A stretch of 64,000 bases of DNA from Alviniconcha marisindica (taxonomy: Eukaryota; Mollusca; Gastropoda; Provannidae). The notes beneath the pieces were generated by a model, which searched no databases, was not told the DNA's origin, and saw nothing but the letters and a program-made list of their open reading frames with translations. Shown piece by piece: positions 42,556-54,698 of this stretch; positions within the stretch are counted from its first letter, which is position 1, and every line of letters starts with the position of its first letter. The position numbers and the translations under genes are program-made. The stretch is from assembly GCA_018857735.1 (NCBI GenBank), contig JABMCL010003629.1:1-64000 (forward strand). Direction: 5' to 3'.

Positions 42556-44238
42556 GCTGCGTTCTAACTACTGCGTAAATATTGCTGTACTGGCACATTC
42601 ATGATTTGACGCTTGTATCCTGAATGCTGTGGTGTTTTAACTGCTGTGTTTGATTGTGCTGTTTTGACAGCTGTATTCTGACAGGTGTATTCTAACTGAT
42701 GTTCTCACAGCTGTAATGTCTAGATTGCTGTGTTTTGACTGTGGTGTTATGAATGCTGCTTTCTAACTAGTGCGCTAACATTGCTGTATTGGGACATTGA
42801 TGAGTTGGCTGTAGTATCTTCAATGTGGTGTTCTGAGTGCGGCGACATAACAGCTGTGTTTGATTGTGGTGTTCTGACTGCTGCATTCTGACAGGTGTTC
42901 TGACTGCTGCATTCTGACAGGTGTTCTGACTGCTGCATTCTGACAGGTGTTCTGACTGCTGCATTCTAACTGGTTTTCTGGCAGCTGCGGTATTCAGACT
43001 GCTATGCTTTGACTGTGGTGTTATGACAGCTGCATTCTAACTGTGGTGTTTTGACAGCTGTATTCTGACTGTGGTGTCCAGACTGCTGCATTCTAACTGT
43101 GGTGTTCTGACAGCTGCATTCTAACTGTGGTGTTCTGACAGCTGTATTCTGACTGGTGTCCAGACTGCTGTATTTTGACAGTGTTGTCCCGACTGCTGTT
43201 CTGACTGTTGTATTCTGACTGATGGATTCGGACTATGGTGTACTGACTGGTGCTGTGACTGTTGTATTCTGACTGGTGTTCTGAGTGTTGTATTCTGTCT
43301 GTTGTATGTTGACTGTGATGTTCTGACTATGTGTTTTGACTGTGGTGTTCTGACTGCTGTAATCTGACTGTGGTGCTCTGACTGCTGTAATCTAACTGTG
43401 GTTCTGTGATTTCTGTAATCTGACTGGTGCTCTGACTGCTGTAATCTGACTGTGGTGTTCTGTCTGCTGTAATCTGACTGTGATGCTGTGATTTCTGTAA
43501 TATGACTGGTGCTCTGACTGCTGTAATCTGACTGTGGTGTTCTGACTGCTGTAATCTGACTGTAGTGTTCTGATTGCTTTAATCTGACTGGTGCTCTGAT
43601 TGCTGTAATCTGACTGTGGTGTTCTGACTGCTGTAATCTGACTGTAGTGTTCTGATTGCTTTAATCTGACTGGTGCTCTGACTGCTGTAATCTGACTGTG
43701 GTGTTCTGACTGCTGTAATCTGACTGCGGTGTTCTGATTGCTTTAATCTAACTGTGGTGCTCTGATTGCTTTTATCTGACTGTGGTGCTGTGATTGCTTT
43801 AATCTGACTGTGGTGCTCTGGCTGCTGTAATCTGACTGTGGCGTTCTGACTGTGGTGTTCTGATTGCTATAATCTGACTGCGGTATTGTGCTGTGGTGCT
43901 CTGTCGTATTCTGACTGCTGTATTGTGACTGTGGTGTTGTGACCGTTGTATTCTGACTGTTTATTTTCACTGTGGTTTTCTGACTGTTGCATTCTGACTG
44001 CTGTAATCTGACTGCTGTATTTTCAATACTGTAAGCTGACTGTGGTGTTCTAATTGCTATATTCTGACTGTGGTGTTCTAACTGCTGAATTTTGACTATG
44101 GTGTTCGGACTGTTGTATTATGACTGTGCTGTTTGTAATCTGATTGTGGTAGTCTGACTGTTATATTCTCACTGTGGTATTGTGACTGATGCATTCGGAC
44201 TGTTGCATTCGGACTGCTGTATTCTGACTGTGATGGTC
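42556..44238. repeat. Degenerate CTGACTGTGGTGTTCTGACTG minisatellite
   Basis: About 1.7 kb of loosely repeated 20-28 bp units of the type TGTAATCTGACTGTGGTGTT. It is strongly diverged compared with other arrays in the window, and so probably old. Confidence 0.9.
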
Positions 44239-44242
44239 CGAT

Positions 44243-44320
44243 TGTTAATAATAATGAATGCATTTCTTAGGCGCCGAATACCTCTATGACTATACATATG
44301 TGAGGCTCAAAGCGCTATAC
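44243..44320 (-). mobile_element. L2-like retrotransposon 3' tail
   Basis: The minus strand reads TATAGCGCTTTGAGCCTCAC, then GTATTCGGCGCCTAAGAAAT and GCATTCATTATTATTA. It is the same family as the fragment at 29388-29440, with an ATT microsatellite as its tail. Confidence 0.65.
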
Positions 44321-44399
44321 AGGAAACAGAACAACAATACACAACCTAACTGAATCATACATCACATATCTCATTTTATCCCTTACTCTCCCCCGGATC

Positions 44400-44655
<256 letters not shown>

Positions 44656-44979
44656 ACTCAATCACTCACACACATACATGCACACAAACTCACAACCCCT
44701 CGCCCCCCCCTTCCTCTCTCTCTACTCTCCACTCCCCCCCCCCTCTCTCTCTCTCTCTCCCTCCCTCCCTCTCTCCACTCCACCCCCTCTGCCGATAATC
44801 ACCTGTCAGCTAATGAAGGCGTCAGCAGCAAAAAACAACAGCAGCAACGACAACAACAACAATAACAACAACAGCAACAACAAACAATTAAGGTACAGCA
44901 TCCAGTGCCTGAGAGAGAGTTAGTGTAGTTCAGAGTAGGCGGAAGCGAAGAGACCGGTTCTAGGAGAGATTTTGAACTG

Positions 44980-45085
44980 TGAGAGAGAACTGCAGTGTCG
45001 GATGTGAGCACACACGGAGAACTGCAGTGTCGGATGTGAGCACACACGGAGAACTGCAGTGTCGGATGTGAGCACACACGGAGAA
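44980..45085. repeat. 32 bp tandem repeat, 3 copies
   Basis: Unit GAACTGCAGTGTCGGATGTG plus AGCACACACGGA. Confidence 0.95.
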
Positions 45086-45269
45086 CCTGAACAGAGAGCG
45101 ACCGGTAACCGAAGCTCTTTCAGTCTTGCGCAAGAGTTTTCTCTTCGGAACTGGGAAGGTGAGTCCGAGAAAGAATGTATGCTGAGAGACACGACGACAG
45201 GTATAGTGGCAAAGTAAAATCAAAGAAACGGAAAACAAAGTGCCTCACTATGTTGAAAAGTATCCTTTC

Positions 45270-45593
45270 TTTGACTGTGGTGTTTAGACTGCTTTATTCT
45301 GAGAGTGGTGTTTAGACTGCTGTATTCAGACTGTAGCGTTGTGACTTCTCTATTCTGACTGAGTTGCTTTGGCTGCTGCAATATGACTGCGCTGTTGTGA
45401 CTGTGGTATTCTGACTGTGGTGTTGTGACTTCTCTATTCTGACTGAGTTGCTTTGGCTGCTGTAATCTGACTGCGCTATTATGACTGCTGTATTTTTCCT
45501 GTAGTGTTGTGACTTCTCTATTCTGACTGAGTTGCTTTGGCTGCTGTAATCTGACTGCGCTGTTGTGACTGCGGTATTCTGACTGTGGTTCAG
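45270..45593. repeat. Minisatellite ending in the exon 4 acceptor
   Basis: Units of the type GTGACTTCTCTATTCTGACT, GAGTTGCTTTGGCTGCTGTA and ATCTGACTGCGCTGTTGTGA occur about three times. The last unit reads TATTCTGACTGTGGTTCAG and supplies the real splice acceptor. It is related to the older array at 42.6-44.2 kb. Confidence 0.9.
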
Positions 45594-45712
45594 CTGTGAG
45601 TGGCAGAACGTGAGGTGTGGCCCGGATAACTTCACCCAAAGTCTGACAGACCACGGCGTCTGCTTCACCTTCACCGCCAAGGACGGACGACCTCTGCTCG
45701 TCTCCTCCACAG
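45594..45712 (+). CDS. DEG/ENaC exon 4: first disulfide segment
   Basis: Phase 2 in: the first base completes Asp174. It then reads CEWQNVRCGPDNFTQSLTDH and GVCFTFTAKDGRPLLVSST. This matches the family pattern C.w....C...nFt...T..G.CytFN, with three extracellular cysteines (175, 182, 196). Donor CACAG/GTACGG, phase 1, splits Gly214. Confidence 0.94.
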
Positions 45713-46039
45713 GTACGGTCACGACTGACAACGGCTGATTACGTCACTAATCCTAGAGACACTTCTAACAGTGACATGTGTAAGAGCGAACATGACAGCA
45801 GAGACTGAATAAGCAATGACAGCCAACCAGCACCTGGCGGGCAGGGCGAAGTAGAGCGAGTCCACCGAGGACAGCGTTGTGGATAACAGTGGTGACTTTG
45901 TGGCCTTCCCATCTGGAGACTGGGAAACTAGTTACATCGCCGACATTCAACGCCGATCTGATTTTTTTCTATTGTCGGGAATCTGATTAAGAGATGTCCA
46001 GTATGATGATGACCATTCTGGTGATGTTTGTCCACTCAG

Positions 46040-46221
46040 GCTCGGACTACGGCCTAAAACTGACACTGAACGTAGAGCAGTATGAATACATGCCCGGACC
46101 GCACGACGCAGCTGGTGCAAAGTTGTTACTACACGATGGAAAAGAGTTCCCCAGCGTGGCCGAGTTGGGCTTGGCCATTCCTACCGGTGCTCACGCTTAT
46201 GTCGGCATCCAGCTGGTGCAG
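46040..46221 (+). CDS. DEG/ENaC exon 5: palm/finger beta strands
   Basis: Intron 4 (45713-46039) is the only one here without a tandem array. Acceptor TGTTTGTCCACTCAG. The exon encodes GSDYGLKLTLNVEQYEYMPG, then PHDAAGAKLLLHDGKEFPSV and a strand ending in YVGIQLVQ. It matches the family's G...GL.l.l......y......aG..v.vH pattern. Donor GTGCAG/GTGGGT, phase 0. Confidence 0.93.
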
Positions 46222-47290
46222 GTGGGTGCCTCTCTGTTCTCTTACTCAGGTAGCGTGACCTTCCTCAGAGGGTGCCTCTCTGTTCTCTTACTCAGGTAGC
46301 GTGACCTTCCTCAGAGGGTGCCTCTCTGTTCTCTTACTCAGGTAGCGTGACCTTCCTCAGAGGGTGCCTCTCTGTTCTCTTACTCAGGTAGCGTGACCTT
46401 CCTCAGAGGGTGCCTCTCTGTTCTCTTATTCAGGTAGCGTGACCTTCTGCAGAGGGTGCCTCTCTGTTCTCTTACTCAAGTAGCGTGACCTTCTGCAGAG
46501 GGTGCCTCTCTGTTCTCTTATTCAGGTAGCGTGACCTTCTGCAGAGGGTGCCTCTCTGTTCTCTTACTCAAGTAGCGTGACCTTCTGCAGAGGGTGCCTC
46601 TCTGTTCTCTTACTCAAGTAGCGTGACCTTCTGCAGAGGGTGCCTCTCTGTTCTCTTACTCAGGTAGCGTGACCTTCTGCAGAGGGTGCCTCTCTGTTCT
46701 CTTACTCAAGTAGCGTGACCTTCTGCAGAGGGTGCCTCTCTGTTCTCTTACTCAAGTAGCGTGACCTTCTGCAGAGGGTGCCTCTCTGTTCTCTTACTCA
46801 AGTAGCGTGACCTTCTGCAGAGGGTGCCTCTCTGTTCTCTTACTCAAGTAGCGTGACCTTCTGCAGAGGGTGCCTCTCTGTTCTCTTACTCAAGTAGCGT
46901 GACCTTCTGCAGAGGGTGCCTCTCTGTTCTCTTACTCAGGTAGCGTGACCTTCTGCAGAGGGTGCCTCTCTGTTCTCTTACTCAAGTAGCGTGACCTTCT
47001 GCAGAGGGTGCCTCTCTGTTCTCTTACTCAGGTAGCGTGACCTTCTGCAGAGGGTGCCTCTCTGTTCTCTTACTCAGGTAGCGTGGCCTTCTGCAGGTGG
47101 GTACCTCTCTGTTCTCTTACTCAGGTAGCGTGACCTTCTACAGAGGGTGCCTCTCTGTTCTCTTACTCATGTAGCGTGACCTTCTGCAGAGGGTGCCTCT
47201 CTGTTCTCTTACTCAGGTAGCGTGACCTTCTGCAGAGGGTGCCTCTCTGTTCTCTTACTCAGGTAGCGTGACCTTCTGCAGAGGGTGCCT
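46222..47290. repeat. 46 bp minisatellite seeded at the exon 5 donor
   Basis: About 23 copies of GGTGCCTCTCTGTTCTCTTA, then CTCAGGTAGCGTGACCTTCT and GCAGAG. The first unit begins inside the donor itself (GCAG/GTGGGTGCCTCTCTG), and one late copy at 47092-47103 again reads TGCAGGTGGGTACC. Each unit also contains a polypyrimidine tract ending TTACTCAG, which is acceptor-like. Confidence 0.95.
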
Positions 47291-48085
47291 CACTGTGTCT
47301 TACTCAGGTAGCGTGACCTTCTGCTCGGGTTGCCTCACTATGTATTACTCAAGTAGCGTCACATTTTGCAGGGGCTGCCTCAATATGTATTACTCAAGTA
47401 GCGTCACCTTCTGCATGAAGTGCCTCACTATGTATTACTCAAGTAGCGTCACATTCTGCAGGGTGTGCCTCACTATGTATTACTCAAATAGCGTCACCTT
47501 CTGCAGGGGTTGCCTCACTATGTATTACTCAAGTAGCGTCACCTTCTGCATTGGTTGCCTCATTATGTATTACTCAAGTAGCGTCACCTTCTGCATGGAG
47601 TGCCTCACTATGTATTACTCAAGTAGCATCACATTCTGCGTGGGGTGCCTCACTATGTATTACTCAAGTAGCGTCACCTTCTGCATTGGTTGCCTCATTA
47701 TGTATTACTCAAGTAGCGTCACCTTCTGCATGAAGTGCCTCACTATGTATTACTCAAGTAGCGTCACCTTCTGCATTGGTTGCCTCATTATGTATTACTC
47801 AAGTAGCGTCACCTTCTGCATGAAGTGCCTCACTATGTATTACTCAAGTAGCGTCACCTTCTGCATTGGTTGCCTCACTATGTATTACTCAAGTAGCGTC
47901 ACCTTCTGCATGAAGTGCCTCACTATGTATTACTCAAGTAGCGTCACATTCTGCTTGGGGTGCCTCACTATGTATTACTCAAGTAGCGTCACCTTCTGCA
48001 TGGAGTGCCTCACTATGTATTACTCAACTAGCGTCACCTTCTGCATGGAGTGCCTCACTATGTATTACTCATGTAGCGTCACCCG
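47291..48085. repeat. 45 bp minisatellite derived from the 46 bp one
   Basis: About 18 copies of TGCCTCACTATGTATTACTC, AAGTAGCGTCACCTTCTGCA and TGAAG. It shares TACTCAAGTAGCGT and CACCTTCTGCA with the preceding array. Loss of one base makes the unit divisible by three, so a 286-codon frame stays open by chance. Confidence 0.95.
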
Positions 48086-49039
48086 CTGCACAGGCTGGTG
48101 TAACACTCGAAAAGTATTCCCCCACTAGACTTACTCCGGAGTAACACTCCCCTCTAACAAGCGAGAAGTACCATCTCGCGAGATATACTCCCCTGAAATG
48201 TATGGGCTAATCTTAGCCCGGCTGGCTACAAAACAGGCTCTAATAGTCCGAGAGGTAACTTGACCTACCGTGCACCCCCGCCCCCTCCCAGTACTCAGCT
48301 AATTTAGTCTTAAAGTGTTTTATAGAGTGTGGTTAACACGTTACAACTTGTTTCCAAAGAATATTTTGGGATGCACAAGATATAGCCCTTGACGTACGGG
48401 TGCCGTCTTTCACACCGAATTTCTGACGTCAAAGCACGGTTGAAAGACAGCTGATTTAAATCGCCAAGAATATCTTCTTTAAAAAAAATTCTTTTCATAA
48501 TGACTGGTATCAATGATGACTGTGTGTCTACATGCCTTCTGCACTGTCTAAAACAAACAGAATCCGATATGGTGAGGTACTGGTTCACAGTGGTGGATTA
48601 AGTAAGTATAGTATACTTCTAATGCAGAAAATCTTAGAAATGAAGAAAATATGTCTTCTTTTTCTTTGAAACGGTCTGCATCATAAGTTTCGTTGATTCT
48701 TCGCTTCATAATGTCACAGTACGGTCTTGGGTTCATTCTCAGCATACTTTTGTGATGTTGTGATGTGTCTGGTTGTCACAGTGCTGGATTGACCTCCCTT
48801 ACCCCCCAATCTAAGAATATAAGAATTCGTATAGTAACGTGATTTTATTGTTACAAGCCCTCACAGATCTAATGTTTTCTTAGTTAAAAATAGAATTATT
48901 TATATTGTCAAATAATTTTTATCAACGTTTAGTGATCAGCTTGACTACAAATAATTGGATTATGCAGAACTGAGCAGACTGAAAACATGGCGTTGCGAAA
49001 GAGAAAATATTCCAGAATGATTACACGCCCTATCTGTGT
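48086..49039. other. Intron 5 middle, no recognised exon
   Basis: Unique, AT-rich in the second half. Two overlapping minus-strand frames (48310-48588, 48548-48745) read like decayed protein (ILGDLNQLSFNRALTSEI, YILCIPKYSLETSC) but match no family I know. A transposon remnant is possible. Confidence 0.5.
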
Positions 49040-49322
49040 GTTCCCGCCTCATTCCAGATTACACCTCTGTTGTCCCGGTGTTCCAGCCCCATTCCAGACT
49101 GATTACACCTCCGTTATCGCAGTGTTCCCGCCCCATTACAGACTGATTACACCTCCGTTATTCCAGTCTTCCCGCCCCTTTCCGGAGATTACACCTCCGT
49201 TATTCCAGTCTTCCCGCCCCATTCCAGACTTATTACACCTCCGTTTTCCCAGTCTTCCCGCGCCATTCCAGACTGATTACACCTCCGTTTTCCCAGTCTT
49301 CCCGCCCCATTCCGGACTGAAT
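49040..49322. repeat. About 43 bp minisatellite, 6-7 copies
   Basis: Unit TTCCCGCCCCATTCCAGACT plus GATTACACCTCCGTTATTCCAGTC. It resembles the next array and also the 40 bp just upstream of exon 6. Confidence 0.92.
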
Positions 49323-49329
49323 AAACGCT

Positions 49330-51110
49330 TCTTGTCGGAGTGTCCCCGTCCTGTTGTATACTGAATACCTTCTGTTGAGTGTCCCCGTCCGGTTGTATAC
49401 TGAATACCTTCTGTTGAGTGTCCCCGTCCTGTTGTATACTGAATACCTTCTGTTGAGTGTCCCCGTCCTGGTGTATACTGAATACCTTCTGCTGAGTGTC
49501 CCCGTCCTGTTGTATACTGAATACCTTCTGTTGAGTGTCCCCGTCCTGTTGTATACTGAATACCTTCTGTTGAGTGTCCCCGCCCTGTTGTATACCGAAT
49601 ACCTTCTGTTGAGTGTCCCCGTCCTGTTGTATACTGAATACCTTCTGTTGAGTGTCCCCGTCCTGTTGTATACTGAATACCTTCTTGTCGGAGTGTCCCC
49701 GTCCTGTTGTATACTGAATACCTTCTTGTCGGAGTGTCCCAGTCCTGTTGTATACTGAATACCTTCTGTTGAGTGTCCCCGTCCTGTTGTATACTGAATA
49801 CCTTCTGTTGAGTGTCCCCGCCCTGTTGTATACTGAATACCTTCTGTTGAGTGTCCCCGCCCTGTTGTATACTGAATACCTTCTGTTGAGTGTCCCCGTC
49901 CGGTTGTATACTGAATACCTTCTGTTGAGTGCCCCCGTCCTGTTGTATACTGAATACCTTCTGTTGAGTGCCCCCGTCCTGTTGTATACTGAATACCTTC
50001 TGTTGAGTGCCCCCGTCCTGTTGTATACTGAATACCTTCTGTTGAGTGCCCCCGTCCTGTTGTATACTGAATACCTTCTGTTGAGTGTCCCCGTCCTGTT
50101 GTATACTGAATACCTTCTGTTGAGTGTCCCCGTCCGGTTGTATACTGAATACCTTCTGTTGAGTGTCCCCGTCCGGTTGTATACTGAATACCTTCTGTTG
50201 AGTGTCCCCCCCCTGTTGTATACTGAATACCTTCTGTTGAGTGTCCCCGTCCTGTTGTATACTGAATACCTTCTGTTGAGTGTCCCCGTCCTGTTGTATA
50301 CTGAATACCTTCTGTCGTGAGTGTCCCCGTCCTGTTGTATACTGAATACCTTCTGTTGAGTGTCCCCGTCCTGTTGTATACTGAATACCTTCTGTTGAGT
50401 GTCCCCGTCCTGTTGTATACTGAATACCTTCTGTTGAGTGTCCCCGCCCTGTTGTATACTGAATACCTTCTGTTGAGTGTCCCCGTCCGGTTGTATACTG
50501 AATACCTTCTGTTGAGTGTCCCCGTCCGGTTGTATACTGAATACCTTCTGTTGAGTGTCCCCGTCCTGTTGTATACTGAATACCTTCTGTTGAGTGTCCC
50601 CGTCCTGTTGTATACTGAATACCTTCTGTTGAGTGTCCCCGTCCTGTTGTATACTGAATACCTTCTGTTGAGTGTCCCCGTCCTGTTGTATACTGAATAC
50701 CTTCTGTTGAGTGTCCCCGTCCGGTTGTATACTGAATACCTTCTGTTGAGTGTCCCCGTCCTGTTGTATACTGAATACCTTCTGTTGAGTGCCCCCGTCC
50801 TGTTGTATACTGAATACCTTCTGTTGAGTGTCCCCGTCCTGTTGTATACTGAATACCTTCTGTTGAGTGTCCCCGTTCTGTTGTATACTGAATACCTTCT
50901 GTTGAGTGTCCCCGTCCTGTTGTATACTGAATACCTTCTGTCGAGTGTCCCCGTCCTGTTGTATACTGAATACCTTCTGTTGAGTGTCCCCGCCCTGTTG
51001 TATACTGAATACCTTCTGTTGAGTGTCCCCGTCCGGTTGTATACTGAATACCTTCTGTTGAGTGTCCCCGTCCTGTTGTATACTGAATACCTTCTGTTGA
51101 GTGTTTCCGC
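49330..51110. repeat. 39 bp minisatellite, about 45 copies
   Basis: Unit GAGTGTCCCCGTCCTGTTGT plus ATACTGAATACCTTCTGTT, very homogeneous. Divisible by three, so frames of up to 758 codons stay open on the minus strand (RRYSVYNRTGTLN). The array stops about 38 bp before exon 6. The last diverged unit (GTTTCCGCTCCGTTACGGAC, TGAATTCCTCTC) forms the pyrimidine tract of the acceptor. Confidence 0.97.
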
Positions 51111-51148
51111 TCCGTTACGGACTGAATTCCTCTCACGGTCCATTGCAG

Positions 51149-51302
51149 ATAGAAAACCTCCCCCAACCCTACGGGGACTGCGGCAGCCTGTCGTCTGCCT
51201 ACTACAGAGACTACTCCACAGACAACTGCCACCTGGCCTGTTTGACAGACTACATGCAGCGGGCGTGTGGCTGCAGACACCACTACATGCCTGACAGCAA
51301 CG
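51149..51302 (+). CDS. DEG/ENaC exon 6: Cys-rich thumb segment
   Basis: Acceptor CACGGTCCATTGCAG, phase 0. Encodes IENLPQPYGDCGSLSSAYYR, then DYSTDNCHLACLTDYMQRAC and GCRHHYMPDSN. This is the typical LP.PYg.C ... YS...C...C......C.C...YMP block of the family, with Cys at 285, 301, 305, 314 and 316. Donor CAACG/GTACGT, phase 1. The last 15 bp of the exon plus the donor form the repeat unit of the array that follows. Confidence 0.95.
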
Positions 51303-51782
51303 GTACGTGACATGCCTGACGGGAAGGATACATGACATGCCTGACAGGAACTGTACGTGACATGCCTGACGGGAGCGGTACGTGACATGCCTGACAGGAA
51401 CGGTACGTGACGTGCCTGACAGGAACGGTACGTGACATGCCTGAAAGGAACGGTACGTGACGTGCCTGATGTGAGCGGTACGTGACATGCCTGACAGGAA
51501 CACGCCTCACAGGAACGGTACGTGACATGCCTGACAGGAACGGTACGTAACATGTCAGTAACATGTCATACCGGGCATGGAATGTACTTGACATGTCGGG
51601 CATGGAAGGTACGTGACATGCCGGACAGGGAATGGAGGAAAAGGAGGGTATGTGACATGTAGGAAAAGGAAGGTGTGTGATGCTGGACAGGTAAAATACA
51701 CGACATGGCAGGGAGGGAAGGTACGTGACGTACCGAACAGGGAAGGCACGTAACATACCGAACAGGGAAGGTACGTGACATG
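51303..51782 (+). repeat. 25 bp exon-end/donor minisatellite, about 18 copies
   Basis: Unit CATGCCTGACAGGAACGGTA plus CGTGA, which copies the end of exon 6 (CATGCCTGACAGCAACG) and its donor GTACGTGA. At least seven copies keep CGGTACGTGA exactly. It degrades after 51560 into GACATGTCGGGCATGGAAGG types. Confidence 0.93.
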
Positions 51783-51789
51783 CTATTGA

Positions 51790-52540
51790 TATGGTCTACG
51801 TAACGCGCACGTTATGTTGTCTTACTGTTCATAGGGTCAATGTAACGCACACGTTATGTTGTGTTACTGTTCATAGGGTCAATGTAACGCGCACGTTATG
51901 TTGTGTTACTGTTCATAGGGTCAATGTAACGCACACGTTATGTTGTTTACTGTTCATAGGGTCAATGTAACGCGCACGTTACGTTGCTTACTGTTCATAG
52001 GGTCAATGTAACGCACACGTTATGTTGGTTACTGTTCATAGGGTCAAAACGCACAGTATGTGTCTTACTGTTCATAGGGGCAATGTAACGCGCACATGTT
52101 GGGTCGAAGGGTCAATGTAACGCGCACGTTTCGTGGTCTGTTATAGGGTCAAAGAAGGAGTTATGTTGCTTACGTTCATAGGTCAATTAACGAACGTTAT
52201 GGTTTGATAGGGTCAATGTACGAAAATGCTTTTGTTCATAGGGTCATGTAACGCACACGTTATGTTGTCTTACTGTTCATAGGGTCAATGTAACGCACAC
52301 GTTATGTTGTCTTACTGTTCATAGGGTCAATGTAACGCACACGTTATGTTGGGTTACTGTTCATAGGGTCAATGTAACGCACACGTTATGTTGTCTTACT
52401 GTTGATAGGGTCAATGTAACGCCTTTTGTTACGTTCATGGGTTTTAGCGTCTTTTCTGTTCATAGGGTCAATGTAACGCGCACACGGGGTTTTGGGTTGG
52501 CGTTGTCTTACTGTTTATAGGGTCTACGTAATATGTGCGT
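51790..52540. repeat. 42 bp minisatellite
   Basis: Unit ATAGGGTCAATGTAACGCAC plus ACGTTATGTTGTCTTACTGTTC, about 17 copies. Units between 52040 and 52245 are full of small deletions. Confidence 0.94.
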
Positions 52541-54698
52541 TGGTCCTTTGCCGTTAGTGCTATTAAGGTCAATGAGTGTGCACATTGTCTCATCGATGGG
52601 CTCTATGTAATGTGTACGTCGTGTTGCTTTAGTGGTGATGGGGTCTATGTAATGTGTACGTCATATTGCTTTAGTGGTGATGGGGTCTACGTAATGTGTA
52701 CGTCATGTTGCCTTACTTTGTCTTACTGTTGATAGGGTCTATGTAATGTGTACGCTGTGTTGCCTTGCTGTTGATAAGGCCTATGTAATGTGTACGCTGT
52801 GTTGACTTACTGTTGATATGGTCTATCTAATGTGTAGATCGTGTTGCCTACTGTTGATAGGGTCTATGTAATGTGTACGCTGTGTTGCCTTACTGATGAT
52901 AGGGTCTATGTAATGTGTACATCGTGTTGCCTACTGTTGATAGAGTCTATATAATGTGTACCCTGTGTTCCCTTACTGTTGAAAAGGCCTATGTAATGGG
53001 TACGCTGTGTTGCCTTACTGTTGATAGGGTCTATGTAATGTGTACATCGTGTTGCCTTACTGTTGATAGGGTCTATGTAATGTGTACCCTGTGTTGCCTT
53101 ACTGTTGATAGGGTCTATGTAATGTGTACGCTGTGTTGTCTTACTTTGTCTCACTGTTGATAGGGTCTGTGTAGTGTGTACGCTTTGTTGCCTTACTTTG
53201 TCTTACAGTTGATAGGGTCTATGCAATGTGTACGCTGTGTTGTCTTACTTTGTCTTACTGTTGATAGTGTCTATGTAATGTGTACGTTGTGTTGCCTTAC
53301 TTTGTCTTACTGTTGATAGGGTCTATGTAATGTGTACGCTGTGTTGCCTTACTTTGTCTTACTGTTGATAGGGTCTATGCAATGTGTACGCTGTGTTGCC
53401 TTACTTTGTCTTACTGTTGATAGGGTCTATGTAATGTGTACGCTGTGTTGCCGTACCTTGTCTTACTGTTGACAGGGTCTGTGTAATGTGTACGCTGTCT
53501 TGTCTTACTGTTGATAGGGTCTATGTAATGTGTACGCTGTGTTGTGTTACTGTTGATAGGATCTATGAAATATGTACGCTGTATTGTGTTACTGTTGATA
53601 GGGTCTGTGTAATGTGTACGCTGTGTTGCCTTACTTTGTCTTACTGTTGATAGGGTCTGTGTAATGTGTACGATGTGTTGTGTTACAGTTGATAGGGTCT
53701 GTGTAATGTGTACGCTGTGTTGCCTTACTTTGTCTTACTGTTGATAAGGTCTGTGTAATGTGTACGCTGTGTTGTGTTACTGTTGATAGGGTCTATGTGA
53801 TGTGTACGCTGTGTTATCTTACTGTTGATAGGGTCTGTGTAACGTGTACGCTGTGTTGTGTTACTGTTGATAGGGTCTATGTAATGTGTACGCTGTGTTG
53901 CATTACTTTGTCTTACTGTCGATAGGGTCTATGAAATATGTACGCTGTGTTTGCCGTACTTTGTCTTACTGTTGACAGGGTCTGTGTAATGTGTACGCTG
54001 TGTTGCCTTACTTTGTCTTACTGTTGATACGGTCTATGTAATGTGTACGCTGTGTTGCCTTACTTTGTCTTACTGTTGACAGGGTCTGTGTAATGTGTAC
54101 GCTGTGTTGTGTTACTCTTGATAGGGTCTATGTGATGTGTACGCTGTGTTGTGTTACTGTTGATAGGGTCTGTGTAATGTGTACGCTGTGTTGTGTTACT
54201 GTTGATAGGGTCTGTGTAATGTGTACGCTGTGTTGCCTTACTTTGTCTTACTGTTGATAGGGTCTGTGTAATGTGTACGCTGTGTTGCCTTACTTTGTCT
54301 TACTGTTGATAGGGTCTGTGTAATGTGTACGCTGTGTTGCCTTACTTTGTCTTACTGTTGATAGGGTCTGTGTAATGTGTACGCTGTCTTGTCTTACTGT
54401 TGATAGGGTCTGTGTAATGTGTACGCTGTGTTGCTTTACTTTGTCTTACTGTTGATAGGGTCTGTGTAATGTGTACGCTGTGTTGCCTTACTTTGTCTTA
54501 CTGTTGATAGGGTCTGTGTAATGTGTACGCTGTCTTGTCTTACTGTTGATAGGGTCTGTGTAATGTGTACGCTGTGTTGCCTTACTTTGTCTTACTGTTG
54601 ATAGGGTCTATGAAATATGTACGCTGTATTGTGTTACTGTTGATAGGGTCTGTGTAATGTGTACGCTGTGTTGCCTTACTTTGTCTTACTGTTGATAG
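52541..54698 (+). repeat. 52/42 bp minisatellite whose last unit is the exon 7 acceptor
   Basis: Unit GATAGGGTCTGTGTAATGTG, TACGCTGTGTTGCCTTACTT, TGTCTTACTGTT, about 45 copies, with shorter versions lacking GCCTTACTTTGTCTT. The real acceptor TTTGTCTTACTGTTGATAG at 54698 is the end of the last unit, so upstream units present the same TTACTGTTGATAG/GG. Confidence 0.95.

Noticed and set aside
47268..48128. 286-codon frame with CLTMYYSSSVTFC repeats
   Set aside because: Created when the 46 bp intronic unit lost a base to become 45 bp. It sits within intron 5.
49233..51553. Two overlapping minus-strand open frames of over 750 codons with RRYSVYNRTGTLN-type repeats
   Set aside because: They exist because the 39 bp unit is divisible by three and lacks stops. 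The plus strand is open too, and the array is intronic to the channel gene.
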